Part shown: positions 27,494-36,234 of the stretch, one piece after another | How the letters are laid out: each line of letters opens with the position of its first letter | Numbering within the stretch: position 1 is the stretch's first letter | NCBI RefSeq assembly: GCF_023155805.1 | Contig: NZ_JAKNUW010000018.1 | Coordinates: 1 to 41,269, forward strand | Direction of reading: 5' to 3' | Origin: Micrococcus lacusdianchii | GTDB lineage: Bacteria; Actinomycetota; Actinomycetes; Actinomycetales; Micrococcaceae | Length of the DNA: 41,269 nucleotides | Translations under genes and position numbers: made by a program | Notes under the pieces: generated by a model | What the model saw: the letters and a program-made list of their open reading frames with translations, nothing else | Told to the model about the DNA's origin: nothing | The model's database searches: none

Positions 27494-29038
27494 TCAGCGC
27501 TTCGCCTTGCGGTAGCCGTCTGCGACCGCAGCGGCCTCGGAGGCGTAGCAGTTGCGGACATTGGTCTTGCCGTAGTCCCGCTGGCCCGGCGCGTGGTAGA
27601 TCCCAGAATTGTCGTTCCCCTTGATCGGGTAGCCGTCCGGGCAGACGCCGCCGGATCCGGACACCGGTCCGCCTGCACCGCCGGCGGCGGCGGCGGACTC
27701 GTCGTCGTCGGATTCCTGCGCGTCAGCGCCGGCACCGCCCGAGGAGGACGAGCCCTGCTCGTCGCAGTACACGAACGTCTCTCCGCCCGGCGCGTAGCAC
27801 CGGTTGGGCGCCTTCTGCGAGGTGCGGCCCGAGGAGGCGCCGTCGTCCTCGGAGGACTCGGACTCCTCCGCGGCCTCCCGGGATGCCCGTTCCTCGGCCG
27901 CCTCGCGCTCGGCGCGCTCCTCGGCCTCCCGCTCGGCGTCGGCACGCTCCTGTTCGAGACGGGCCTCCGCCTCCGCACGCTCCTGTTCGAGACGGGCCTC
28001 CGCCTCCGCGCGCTCCTGCTCGGCCTGTTCCTTCGCCTCCGCCGCCGCACGGCTGGCCTCGGCCTCGGCCCGGGCCTGGGCAGATTCGCGGGCCCGCTGC
28101 GCGGCCGTCGCCTCCGCCCGGCGGGTCTGCTCGGCCGCCAGGGCCGTGCGGTAGGCATCCAGGCCGGCGTAATCGGTCAGGACCTCCTGGGCCCGGGACA
28201 GCTCGTCGCGGTAGAGCACCCCCATCCAGGCATGGCCGTCGTCGGGATCGCCGGCACGCTCGCTGCGGGGCGGATCCTGGGGCCCGGGGGCCTGTGCGGC
28301 GACGTCCACGACGTCCCGCAGCAGCGCCACGGCTGCAGCAGTCGCGGCGGTGCCGGACAGGGCACCGTCGAGATCGGCGATGTCCGCCACCATGGTCGGA
28401 TCCGCGGGCGGCTCCTCACCGAGGGTCTGCGGGGAGGCCATGGCGGGGAGGCTGCACTCCAGGCCCTCCTGGTTCAGCCCCGTACCGGCACGCTCAGCCT
28501 CGCGCCACGCTGCCTCGACCTCCGGCAGGAAACGGCGGTTCGGCTCGAACACCACCGGCACGCCCAGGCCGGCCCGGGCGATCTCCGCGTTGACGAGCTC
28601 GTCCCCCTCGAAGACGCCGGCCAGGGTCCGGCCGTAGTGGTCGGTGCGTTCCTCGTCGTACTGGAGCACCACCTCATCGCCAGGCTCGAGGAGCGACTCG
28701 AGCAGGTCAGTGGCCTCCGGACCCAGGCACTGCACTCCCTTGTTGGGGTGCTTGGTCTCAGGGGTGTCGATGTTCAGCAGGCGTACACGAACGCGGTCAC
28801 CGCTGAGCCGCACGTCCACCGTGTCGCCATCGATCACGCGGTCCACCGTGGCACGGTCGCCCTCCACTGCGGGAGAGGCCGAGGCCCGAGGGGAACCCAC
28901 GGCCGCCGCCGAGGAGGACGGGACGGTGGACGACGGCTCCGTCGGAGCCGGATCGGCGGTGGCGGTGCAGCCGGTCAGGACGAGACCGGCCAGGGACGCA
29001 CCGGCGACAGCGGTGCGCAGGGAGGGGCGGAGGGACAC
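27494..29038 (-). CDS. Secreted staphylococcal-nuclease-like lipoprotein with coiled coil
   Basis: The product has 514 residues. Lipoprotein signal sequence with lipobox LTGC (Cys 24). A thermonuclease domain at about residues 55-190 keeps the catalytic set: VRLLNIDTPETKHP (Arg, Asp, Glu) and DHYGRTLAGVF (second Arg). A middle helical part is followed by a highly charged coiled coil of about 90 residues with repeated AEARLEQER units. Then come a Ser/Gly linker and a C-terminal Cys-containing module (CPDGYPIKGN ... IYHAPGQRDY ... NCYASEAAAVADGYRKAK), resembling the sunset module of actinobacterial exported nucleases. GTG 29038 has AGGAG five bases upstream; an earlier start would bury the signal sequence. 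It probably degrades extracellular DNA at the cell surface. Confidence 0.88.
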   Translation of the reverse strand: MSLRPSLRTAVAGASLAGLVLTGCTATADPAPTEPSSTVPSSSAAAVGSPRASASPAVEGDRATVDRVIDGDTVDVRLSGDRVRVRLLNIDTPETKHPNKGVQCLGPEATDLLESLLEPGDEVVLQYDEERTDHYGRTLAGVFEGDELVNAEIARAGLGVPVVFEPNRRFLPEVEAAWREAERAGTGLNQEGLECSLPAMASPQTLGEEPPADPTMVADIADLDGALSGTAATAAAVALLRDVVDVAAQAPGPQDPPRSERAGDPDDGHAWMGVLYRDELSRAQEVLTDYAGLDAYRTALAAEQTRRAEATAAQRARESAQARAEAEASRAAAEAKEQAEQERAEAEARLEQERAEAEARLEQERADAEREAEERAEREAAEERASREAAEESESSEDDGASSGRTSQKAPNRCYAPGGETFVYCDEQGSSSSGGAGADAQESDDDESAAAAGGAGGPVSGSGGVCPDGYPIKGNDNSGIYHAPGQRDYGKTNVRNCYASEAAAVADGYRKAKR

Positions 29039-29072
29039 TCTGACTCCTGGGTCGGGGAACGGGCACACGAAA

Positions 29073-29098
29073 GGGGCCCCACCGCAGGGCGGGGCCCC
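29073..29098 (-). terminator. Terminator after the TspO-related gene
   Basis: GGGGCCCC repeated as an inverted repeat around a 10-base loop, followed on the minus strand by TTT. It ends the transcript of the minus-strand gene that stops at 29179 and lies just before the nuclease gene. Confidence 0.7.
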
Positions 29099-29178
29099 CT
29101 CCCGGAGAGCATCCTCGCACCGAGTCCGCTCAGCTCCGAATCAGGCGACGCTCGGGTTTTTCTGCCGGTGACGCCGGG

Positions 29179-30102
29179 TCAGCGGATCCCGTCCACGGGG
29201 TCGTCGCCGCCGTCGAGGGCATCCAGCACGAGGTCGCGGGCCTCGCCCGTGGCGGAGCGGCGGGACAGCAGCAGGGCCGCCAGCCAGCACAGCATCACGA
29301 CGCCGGCGCAGCCCCACGCGGTGAGCGCCACGCCGCCGGACTGCAGGCCCGTGCCGTCGGTGCGGCCGACGCCCAGCCAGACCAGGCCCCAGGCGAGGGC
29401 GGCGGCCGGGGCGAGGCGGCCGCCGTCGTACACGGCGGTGAGGGCGGCGATCACGGTGGCCACCACGATCATGATCAGCGCCCACGTGGTGGGCAGCAGC
29501 GGGGCGCCGAACCAGCCGAGGGAGCCCAGCCAGGCGGCCACGTTGGCCACGACGGCGATCGAGACCCAGCCCAGGTGCAGGCCCTGGACGCCGTCCAGGA
29601 GGATGCGCTCGGCCCAGCCGCGCGCGCGGCCGGTCTCGAGCAGCACGAGGATCCGGCAGAGGGTCGCCAGGAGCAGGACGATGACCAGGACGCTCACGCC
29701 CAGGGCACCGAGCTGCACCGTCCAGTTCCACGCCGCGTTCAGCAGGAGGGACGCCAGAATCCACGGGCGCAGGCGGTCGTGCCGACGGGACTGGGCGGAG
29801 GGGAGGAACTGCCAGACCGCATACGCCAGCACACCCGTGTAGATCACGGACCAGATGCGGAACGCCGGGGCCGCCGGCGCGACCCACGTGCCGTCCTCGG
29901 ACAGCCAGCCGCCCGCCGCCTCCTGGACGGGGGTGCCGCCGAGGACGCCGGCGCCAACGAACGCCGTGACGATCGCGAACAGGACGACCAGCAGGGTGGC
30001 GACCTGCCCGCCGCGCGAGGCCAGGCCGCGGCCCGAGCTGGGCTCGGCGTGAGGGGTGGTCGGAGCCGGGCCCTGCGGGCCGACGTCGATGGCGGTGCTC
30101 AT
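29179..30102 (-). CDS. TspO/MBR-related (tryptophan-rich) membrane protein
   Basis: The product has 307 residues and about nine hydrophobic segments, roughly twice the size of classical five-helix TspO. PAFRIWSVIYTGVLAYAVWQ and LNAAWNWTVQLGALG match the Trp-rich motifs of the TspO/MBR superfamily (PxxxxxxVWxxLY and NxxWxxxF types). The C-terminal half has additional helices and an acidic tail. Function in actinobacteria is unclear; TspO proteins bind tetrapyrroles. ATG 30102 has GGGAGGA five bases upstream. Confidence 0.75.
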   Translation of the reverse strand: MSTAIDVGPQGPAPTTPHAEPSSGRGLASRGGQVATLLVVLFAIVTAFVGAGVLGGTPVQEAAGGWLSEDGTWVAPAAPAFRIWSVIYTGVLAYAVWQFLPSAQSRRHDRLRPWILASLLLNAAWNWTVQLGALGVSVLVIVLLLATLCRILVLLETGRARGWAERILLDGVQGLHLGWVSIAVVANVAAWLGSLGWFGAPLLPTTWALIMIVVATVIAALTAVYDGGRLAPAAALAWGLVWLGVGRTDGTGLQSGGVALTAWGCAGVVMLCWLAALLLSRRSATGEARDLVLDALDGGDDPVDGIR

Positions 30103-30192
30103 GGGTCCTCCCGGACGGGGTCGAGGCGATCCGCCCCAGCGGGCGGGCGGCAGGGCGGCGAGTCTGCTGGTCAGCGTAGCGGCCCGCCCCCT

Positions 30193-30198
30193 TACCCT
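30193..30198 (+). promoter_or_regulatory. -10 box of HAD gene (leaderless)
   Basis: TACCCT, exactly six bases before the ATG at 30205. Confidence 0.6.
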
Positions 30199-30204
30199 GG
30201 GAGC

Positions 30205-31137
30205 ATGACTCCCGCACCCCTCGGACTCCTGCTCGACGTCGACGGCCCCTTGGCTTCCACCGAGACCCGCCGCGTCCCCGACGAGGTCCTCGACCGCCTG
30301 GCCGCCCTCGGCCGGCGTGGGATCCCCGTGGGCTTCAACACGGGCCGCTCGGTCGAGTTTCTGCTGCGCCACGTCCTTGAACCGCTGCGCGAGCGCGGGG
30401 GCCTCGACGGCACCCCGTTCTACGGGATCTCCGAGAAGGGCGCCGTGTGGTTCCCGTTCTCCGCGGTGCCCGCGGGGGAGGTCCCGCCCGTGGACGACCG
30501 CGAGCAGGTGCCGGACTGGCTGCGCCGGGACGAGGACATGGTGATCGAACCGGATCTGGCGCGGGCGATCGTGCAGGCCAACGACGATCACGCCCGGGAC
30601 CTGCAGCCGGAGGACCGCACGAAGCTCGCCATGGTCTCCTTCGAGATGGAGGTCGGTGCGGACCGCGAGGAGTACGAGCCGGCGCGCGACGCCGCCGCGC
30701 AAGCGATCGAGGCGATGCTCGCCGAGCGCGGGGAGGACGGGCGGATCCGCGTGGACCCGACCGTCATCTCCGTGGACGTGGAGCACGTCCGCTCCGGCAA
30801 GGACCTCGGCCTCGAGCGGTGCCGCGCGCTCATGGCGGAGGCAGGCGTCCCCTTCCCGGACCGCTGGTTCACGGCGGGCGACTCCCGCACGGACTACGCC
30901 ATGGCGGACGCCCTGCACGAGCAGGGCGTCCAGGTGTCCCACGTGGACGTGCGCCCCGAGGACGGCGTCCCGGAGCGGCCCTACCCGGTGATCACCGCCG
31001 CAGACCTGGCCGAGCGCGGCTTCGGCGACGCCGACGACGTCCACGAGCAGGTGGGCGCCTCACTGCTGGCCTGGGTCCTCTCCGAGCTCTCCGAGGGCGG
31101 CCACGACGACCACGACGGCGCCGCCGCCCGCAACTGA
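30205..31137 (+). CDS. HAD-superfamily phosphatase, Cof-like
   Basis: Hydrolase of 310 residues. HAD motif I is LLLDVDGPL (D11, D13). Motif II is the Thr/Ser region VGFNTGRS. Motif III/IV are the Lys in RSGKDLGL followed by WFTAGDSRTDYAMADAL. The inserted cap (about residues 85-205) is of the type seen in Cof/sucrose-phosphatase-like HADs. A small phosphorylated metabolite is the likely substrate; I cannot name it. The gene is divergent from the TspO-related gene. Its C-terminus is His/Asp rich (GGHDDHDG). Confidence 0.82.
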   Translation: MTPAPLGLLLDVDGPLASTETRRVPDEVLDRLAALGRRGIPVGFNTGRSVEFLLRHVLEPLRERGGLDGTPFYGISEKGAVWFPFSAVPAGEVPPVDDREQVPDWLRRDEDMVIEPDLARAIVQANDDHARDLQPEDRTKLAMVSFEMEVGADREEYEPARDAAAQAIEAMLAERGEDGRIRVDPTVISVDVEHVRSGKDLGLERCRALMAEAGVPFPDRWFTAGDSRTDYAMADALHEQGVQVSHVDVRPEDGVPERPYPVITAADLAERGFGDADDVHEQVGASLLAWVLSELSEGGHDDHDGAAARN

Positions 31138-31216
31138 CACGTCACTGGGCGTCACGGGGCTCAACCCGGCGTCTCCGTGGCTGGCGGCCACGGCGGCTTG
31201 GGAGTGGACTGGGCGC

Positions 31217-32251
31217 ATGAGCACCCCCACCCCCGTCCTCGACGTCCCCGTGTTGGACGTGTCCGCCATGCGTCGTGCGGACGGCACGTTCGATCCGGCC
31301 TTCCTCGACCGCCTCCGCCATGCCGCCCATCACGTGGGCTTCTTCCAGATCGTCGGCTACGGCGCCCAGCCGGGCCAGGTGGACGAGCTGTTCCGCGTGA
31401 CGGCCGAGTTCTTCGCCCGCCCCACGGAGGAGAAGCTGGCCCTGCACAACCAGGACTCCCCCCACTGGCGCGGCTGGTCGGCGATCGCCGCCGAGCGCAC
31501 GCAGGGCCGCCCGGACTCCCGCGAGCAGATCGACTTCGCCCCGGACCGCGCGCCGGTGTCGACCGAGCGGATCGGCCCCGGCGAGGAGTACTGGCACCTG
31601 CAGGGCCGCAACCGCTGGCCCGCGGACATGCCCGAGCTCGAGCGCGCCGCCATGGCGTGGACCGCGCTCATGGACCACGTGGGCGAGGAGCTGCTCCGCG
31701 CCCTGTGCGTGGCGATCGGCCTGCCCGAGGACCACTTCGCGGACGCCTTCGACGGCGACCGGGCCTGGATGGCCAAGCTCGCGCACTACGTGGGCGGGGT
31801 GGCCGAGGCCGGCGCCCAGGGGGTGGGCTCGCACGCGGACTACGGCTTCATCACCCTGCTGCTGCAGGACGAGGTCGGCGGCCTGGAGGTGCGCCCCCAT
31901 GGCCAGGACGAGTGGCTCCCGGTGGAGCCCATCCCGGGCGCGCTCGTGGTGAACCTCGGCGAGATGCTCGAGGTGGCCACGGACGGCTACCTGATGGCCA
32001 CCATCCACCGTGTGCAGTCCCCGCCGGAGGGCGTGGACCGCTACTCCGTGCCGTTCTTCCACTCCCCGCGCCTGGACGCCGTGATCGAGCCGGTCGCGCT
32101 GCCCGCGGAGCTGGCCGCCGAGGACCGCGGCGCCTCCGACGACCCGGAGAACCCCATGCTCTCCTCCTTCGGCGCCAACATGCTCAAGGGCTTCGCCCGG
32201 GCCCATCCGAAGGTCACCGAGCGGTTCCACCCGGAGCTGCCGGTCGGCTGA
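31217..32251 (+). CDS. 2-oxoglutarate/Fe(II)-dependent oxygenase, isopenicillin-N-synthase-like
   Basis: The product has 344 residues. The N-terminal DIOX_N domain contains VPVLDVSAMRRADGTF and HHVGFFQIVGYG. The catalytic jelly roll has the iron ligands H206, D208 (GSHADYGFITLLLQ) and H264, and the 2-oxoglutarate-binding R275-x-S277. These residues are complete, so an active oxygenase is expected. Substrate is unknown; bacterial homologues are often of uncertain role. The start at 31217 is preceded by GGAG at a longer than ideal distance, so translation initiation is less clear than for neighbours. A strong terminator follows. Confidence 0.9.
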   Translation: MSTPTPVLDVPVLDVSAMRRADGTFDPAFLDRLRHAAHHVGFFQIVGYGAQPGQVDELFRVTAEFFARPTEEKLALHNQDSPHWRGWSAIAAERTQGRPDSREQIDFAPDRAPVSTERIGPGEEYWHLQGRNRWPADMPELERAAMAWTALMDHVGEELLRALCVAIGLPEDHFADAFDGDRAWMAKLAHYVGGVAEAGAQGVGSHADYGFITLLLQDEVGGLEVRPHGQDEWLPVEPIPGALVVNLGEMLEVATDGYLMATIHRVQSPPEGVDRYSVPFFHSPRLDAVIEPVALPAELAAEDRGASDDPENPMLSSFGANMLKGFARAHPKVTERFHPELPVG

Positions 32252-32267
32252 CGCCGCCCCGCGGCTC

Positions 32268-32316
32268 CACGACGACGGCGCCCCCACCTCGGCGAGGTGG
32301 GGGCGCCGTCGTCGTG
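32268..32316. terminator. Strong terminator between convergent genes
   Basis: CACGACGACGGCGCCCCCAC and its complement make a stem of over 20 bp around a short loop, between the oxygenase gene and the minus-strand symporter gene. Confidence 0.85.
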
Positions 32317-32334
32317 CGCGGTGCGCGGTTCCGA

Positions 32335-33942
32335 TCAGGCGCGGTGCGCGCCGCCGCCCCGGTCCACGTCCGTGCGGACCGTGCCGGCGCCCGCGACCGT
32401 CGCATGGGCCTCCAGCTCGGCGCCGGTCATGCCCTGCGTGACGAGCCCGTCAGCGCGCAGCTCCCAGAAGTCCGCGTTGCGGATGCCCAGGGGGCGCGGG
32501 TCGAACTGCGGGTCCAGGCCCTGCTTCTTCTGCGCGTGGTAGTCCTTGAGCGCCTTGAGCGCGGGGACCTGCAGGAAGAGGATGCCCACGATGTTCATCC
32601 ACGCCATGGAGCCCACGCCGATGTCTCCCAGGCCCCAGGCGGCGCCCGTGGTGGTGACGGCGCCGTAGGCCACGGAGGCCAGGATCAGGCCCTGCAGGAC
32701 CCGGATGGCCACGCGTCGGACCAGGGGGTTGCGCGCGCCGCGGACGAGGTAGGACAGGTTGACCTCGGCCATGTAGTAGTAGGCCACGATCGTGGTGAAG
32801 GCGAAGAACGCCAGCGCCACGGCCACGAAGGTCGGACCGAAGCCGGTGAACACGGTGTCGAAGCCGTTCTGCACGAACGCCGGGCCCACCTTGGAGTCGG
32901 CCGGCAGCTTGCCCGGATCCTGGAGGATGGGGGTGTCGGCGGACCCGCCGGAGTACACGCGGTACATGCCGGTGGACAGGACGATGAACGCGGTGGCGGT
33001 GCAGACGAACAGGGTGTCCACGTACACGGCGAACGCCTGGGCGTAGCCCTGCTTGGCCGGGTGGGAGACCTCGGCGGCGGCGGCCGCGTGCGGGCCGGTG
33101 CCCTGGCCCGCCTCGTTGGAGTACACGCCGCGCTTGACGCCCCACTGCACGGCCAGGCCCAGGATGGCGCCGAACACCGAGTTCATGCCGAAGGCCGAGG
33201 AGAAGATCGAGCCGAAGACGGCGGGGATCTGGTCGAAGTTGATGAAGAAGACGATCAGCGCCAGGATGATGTAGAGCACGGCCATGATCGGCACCACGAA
33301 CACCGCGAAGGTGGCGATGCGCTTGACGCCGCCGACCACGATGAAGGCCAGGACGATCACGATGCCGATGGCCACGCCCCACGTCGGGAGGCCCCAGGCC
33401 TCCTCCATGGAAGAGGCCATGCCGTTGGCCTGCACACCCGGCAGGAAGAAGCTGGTGGCGAAGACGGTGACGATCGCGAAGATCACCGCGTAGACCTTCA
33501 GGAGGCCGCCGAACTTGGTGTGGCGGTAGGCCTTCTCGAAGTAGTAGGCCGGGCCGCCGCGGTATTCGCCGGTGTCCTTGTCCTTCTCCTTGTAGATCTG
33601 GCCGAGCGTGCACTCGATGAAGGACGTGGAGGCGCCGAGGAAGGCCACGGCCCACATCCAGAAGACGGCGCCCGGGCCGCCGAAGGCGATGGCCGTGGCC
33701 ACGCCGCCGATGTTGCCCATGCCGACGCGGCCGGCCAGGGACATCATGAGCGACTGGAACGAGGACGTGCCGTCCTGGGACTTCTCGCCGTTCTTGAGCT
33801 GGGCCAGCATGTCCGGGATGCCCCGCACCTGCAGGAACGCAGTCCGCAGCGAGAAGTACACGCCCACAAGGAGGCAGAGGAAGATGAGCGGGAGTGACCA
33901 GATGTAGCCGTTGGCTGCATCGATGAGGTCGGCGAAGGTCAT
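32335..33942 (-). CDS. Sodium:alanine/glycine symporter, AGCS family
   Basis: Amino-acid importer of 535 residues driven by sodium. AGCS signatures: QSLMMSLAGRVGMGNIGGVATAIAFGGPGAVFWMW, ending in SFIECTLGQIYK, and the later GVKRGVYSNEAGQGTGPHAAAAAE. About ten membrane segments are visible. The conserved start MTFADLIDAANGYIW at 33942 follows CTGGAGAA; 64 extra upstream codons are leader. Uptake of alanine or glycine fits with the glycine and serine catabolic genes in this window. A palindrome at 34022-34041 may be its operator. Confidence 0.94.
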   Translation of the reverse strand: MTFADLIDAANGYIWSLPLIFLCLLVGVYFSLRTAFLQVRGIPDMLAQLKNGEKSQDGTSSFQSLMMSLAGRVGMGNIGGVATAIAFGGPGAVFWMWAVAFLGASTSFIECTLGQIYKEKDKDTGEYRGGPAYYFEKAYRHTKFGGLLKVYAVIFAIVTVFATSFFLPGVQANGMASSMEEAWGLPTWGVAIGIVIVLAFIVVGGVKRIATFAVFVVPIMAVLYIILALIVFFINFDQIPAVFGSIFSSAFGMNSVFGAILGLAVQWGVKRGVYSNEAGQGTGPHAAAAAEVSHPAKQGYAQAFAVYVDTLFVCTATAFIVLSTGMYRVYSGGSADTPILQDPGKLPADSKVGPAFVQNGFDTVFTGFGPTFVAVALAFFAFTTIVAYYYMAEVNLSYLVRGARNPLVRRVAIRVLQGLILASVAYGAVTTTGAAWGLGDIGVGSMAWMNIVGILFLQVPALKALKDYHAQKKQGLDPQFDPRPLGIRNADFWELRADGLVTQGMTGAELEAHATVAGAGTVRTDVDRGGGAHRA

Positions 33943-34021
33943 GGGGTTCTCCAGAGCGAGGATGGGGATGACACAGCCGAACGGGTGCGAGTCCGTGACG
34001 GCTGGGTGAAGAGTAGCGGCG

Positions 34022-34041
34022 AAGGTGACCCCTGTCACCTT
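34022..34041. promoter_or_regulatory. Operator-like palindrome upstream of the symporter gene
   Basis: AAGGTGACCCCTGTCACCTT is an exact inverted repeat of eight-base arms (AAGGTGAC/GTCACCTT). It lies 80 bp before the symporter ATG and also between it and the divergent FGE-like remnant. The cognate regulator is not known. Confidence 0.5.
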
Positions 34042-34141
34042 AAAGCGTGATCCATGACTCCGTGGGACGCAGCTGTCGAGATGCAGCGAAGATTTCACAA
34101 ACGCGCAAATATGTTTCATGCGACCATGAGTCACTTAGGTA

Positions 34142-34170
34142 TTGACATTTGAACCTTGATTGACTAGGGG
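34142..34170 (+). promoter_or_regulatory. Candidate promoter TTGACA-17-TAGGGG
   Basis: A perfect -35 hexamer with 17-bp spacing to a poor -10, reading toward the truncated FGE-like gene in an AT-rich patch. Confidence 0.35.
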
Positions 34171-34209
34171 TCATAGTTCTCCAGTCAGCCCGTGTGCGAC
34201 GCTGACACC

Positions 34210-34626
34210 ATGAACCAGCCCTCCATGGCCACCCTGTCTTCGGGAAAAATCACCCTGCGCGACGCCCGCCGCGGGACCACACGGGATGTGGAACTGGAGC
34301 CCTTCGAGATGGCAGTGCACCCCCTCCATGACCGGAGCACCGGACGCCCGCTCACGCCTCTGACATGGTTCGAGACCATCAACCTCTGCAACGAGCTATC
34401 CAATGCCGAAGAGCTGCAGCCGGCCTACACGCGTGCTGGGGACGGACGCTCCGTTACCTGGAACACGAGCGCTGACGGGTACCGATTGCCCACCGAGGCC
34501 GAGTGGGAGTACGACTGCCGCGCCGGAACGACCTCGCCCGCCTACGGGCCGCTTGAAGACATCGCCTGGACCGGCCTCGACCACCTCGAGGGCCCCCAGC
34601 CCGTCGTCCGTTCAGAGAACCCTTGA
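34210..34626 (+). pseudogene. Truncated formylglycine-generating-enzyme-like (SUMF1) gene
   Basis: 138 residues are readable from ATG 34210. WFETINLCNELSNAEELQPAY and GYRLPTEAEWEYDCRAGTTS are hallmarks of the FGE-sulfatase/SUMF1 fold. The N-terminal part is shortened (the usual PVT-x-x-x-Y segment is missing) and the protein stops at SENP, where intact relatives continue with a GLYDMLGNVWEW core carrying the active site. The stop codon lies inside the TTGACC box of the mer promoter. It therefore looks like a gene cut by arrival of the mer segment, and the missing 3' part is not found on the other side of that segment in this window. Confidence 0.78.
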
Positions 34627-34654
34627 CCTTCCCCCGTAGGGGAAGGTGCAGACT
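34623..34654 (+). promoter_or_regulatory. mer promoter with MerR operator
   Basis: The -35 is TTGACC and the -10 CAGACT with an unusually long 20-bp spacer, the mark of MerR-family activated promoters. Between them lies ACCTTCCCC-cgta-GGGGAAGGT, a perfect 9-bp inverted repeat (34626-34647). Metal-bound MerR would underwind the spacer to start merA transcription; the leader is about 80 nt. Confidence 0.88.
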
Positions 34655-34738
34655 GAAGATCAACCACTGGAAAACCAGCCATCAGCTTCTGCCGTCACGC
34701 AATGAACCGGTGCCCGATGGCAGTGTAGGGAGATTCGC

Positions 34739-36175
34739 ATGAACGAGGCAGTACCGCATTTCGATCTGGCGATCATCGGTTCCGGTGGTGGCGCGTTCGC
34801 TGCCGCGATCAGGGCAACGAACCTCGACAAACGGGTCGTCATGATCGAACGCGGGACCGTGGGCGGGACCTGCGTGAACACCGGATGCATCCCCTCCAAG
34901 GCTCTGCTCGCCGCAGCCGAGGCACGCCACACCGCCCAGGACGCCGGCAGGTTCCCCGGCCTCACCGCCACCGCGGGACCCGTGGACATGGAAGCACTCA
35001 TCGCGGGAAAGCGCGCCTTGGTGGAGAACGTGCGCTCCGATAAGTACGTGGACCTCGTCGCGGACTACGGGTGGGAGCTGCGCCACGGCAATGCTGTATT
35101 CACCGGCACCGCCGCGGACCCTGCGCTGGAGGTCACCGCGCAGGACGGGACCAGGGAGACGATCACGGCCGCCCACTATCTGGTCGCGACCGGCTCCACC
35201 CCGTGGGCCGCACCGATCAATGGTCTGGACACGGTCGATTACCTGACATCGACCACGGCCATGGAACTCGACGAGGTACCCGAGTCCTTGCTGGTCATCG
35301 GCGGCGGGTACGTCGCCCTGGAACAGGCCCAACTCTTCGCCCGCCTCGGCTCGAAGGTCACCATGCTGGTGCGCTCTCGCCTGGCATCGGGTGAGGAACC
35401 CGAAGCATCCAGGGCATTGATGAGCGTCTTCGCCAACGAGGGCATCCGGGTCATCCGCCGCTCCACCGTCTCCTCCATCACCCAGGACACGGACGGCGGC
35501 ATTGCCGCCCAGGCCGACATCGCCGGCGGGCGCGAAACCCTCCGGGCCTCCAAGGTCCTCATCGCCACGGGTCGGCGCCCGGTCACCGACGGGCTAAACC
35601 TGGCCGGGGTGAGCGTGAAGACCGGGGACAAGGGGGAAGTCGTCGTCGAGGACACCCTGGTGAGCTCTAACCCACGCGTTTGGGCTGCGGGGGACGTGAC
35701 CGGGCACCCCGAATACGTGTACGTCGCCGCATCCCACGGCACCCTGATGGTCGACAACGCCTTCAGCGACGCCGGCCGCGCCGTGGACTACAGCCACCTG
35801 CCCCGCGTCACGTTCACCAGCCCTAACCTCGCGGTTGTCGGCATGACCGACAAGCAGGCAAGAGACGCCGGGATCAGGTGCGAATGCCGGGTTGTACCGC
35901 TGGAATACATACCCCGCGCCGTGGTGAACCGGGACACCCGCGGATTCATCAAGATGGTCGCAGACGCCGACACCGGCAGGATCGTCGGTATCACCGCCGT
36001 CGCGAAGGAAGCCGGCGACCTCGCTGCAACAGGCGTGTACATCCTGCAGGCCGGGATGACCGTCGATCAGGTCGCGAACCTCTGGAGCCCGTACCTGACC
36101 ATGGCCGAGGGCATCAAGATCGTTGCCCAGTCCTTCAAGACGGATGTCTCCAAACTTTCCTGCTGCGCCGCCTGA
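34739..36175 (+). CDS. merA: Mercuric reductase
   Basis: FAD/NADPH enzyme reducing Hg(II) to volatile Hg(0) in the cytoplasm. It has 478 residues, the core form without an N-terminal heavy-metal (HMA) domain. FAD motif IIGSGGGAFAAAIRA; redox pair C45/C50 in GGTCVNTGCIPSKALL; NADPH-binding VIGGGYVALEQAQLFARLG; second FAD region VWAAGDVTGHPEYVYVAA. The C-terminus ends LSCCAA, the vicinal cysteine pair (C475, C476) that hands Hg(II) to the active site of MerA, which makes the call specific within the disulfide reductase family. GGGAG precedes the ATG. It is first gene of merA-merB. No mercury importer gene is adjacent. Confidence 0.95.
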   Translation: MNEAVPHFDLAIIGSGGGAFAAAIRATNLDKRVVMIERGTVGGTCVNTGCIPSKALLAAAEARHTAQDAGRFPGLTATAGPVDMEALIAGKRALVENVRSDKYVDLVADYGWELRHGNAVFTGTAADPALEVTAQDGTRETITAAHYLVATGSTPWAAPINGLDTVDYLTSTTAMELDEVPESLLVIGGGYVALEQAQLFARLGSKVTMLVRSRLASGEEPEASRALMSVFANEGIRVIRRSTVSSITQDTDGGIAAQADIAGGRETLRASKVLIATGRRPVTDGLNLAGVSVKTGDKGEVVVEDTLVSSNPRVWAAGDVTGHPEYVYVAASHGTLMVDNAFSDAGRAVDYSHLPRVTFTSPNLAVVGMTDKQARDAGIRCECRVVPLEYIPRAVVNRDTRGFIKMVADADTGRIVGITAVAKEAGDLAATGVYILQAGMTVDQVANLWSPYLTMAEGIKIVAQSFKTDVSKLSCCAA

Positions 36176-36234
36176 ACACCTGAACCACCGATCGCCGAAC
36201 ACTGACACACCATGCCTTGAAAGGAACGACCGCG

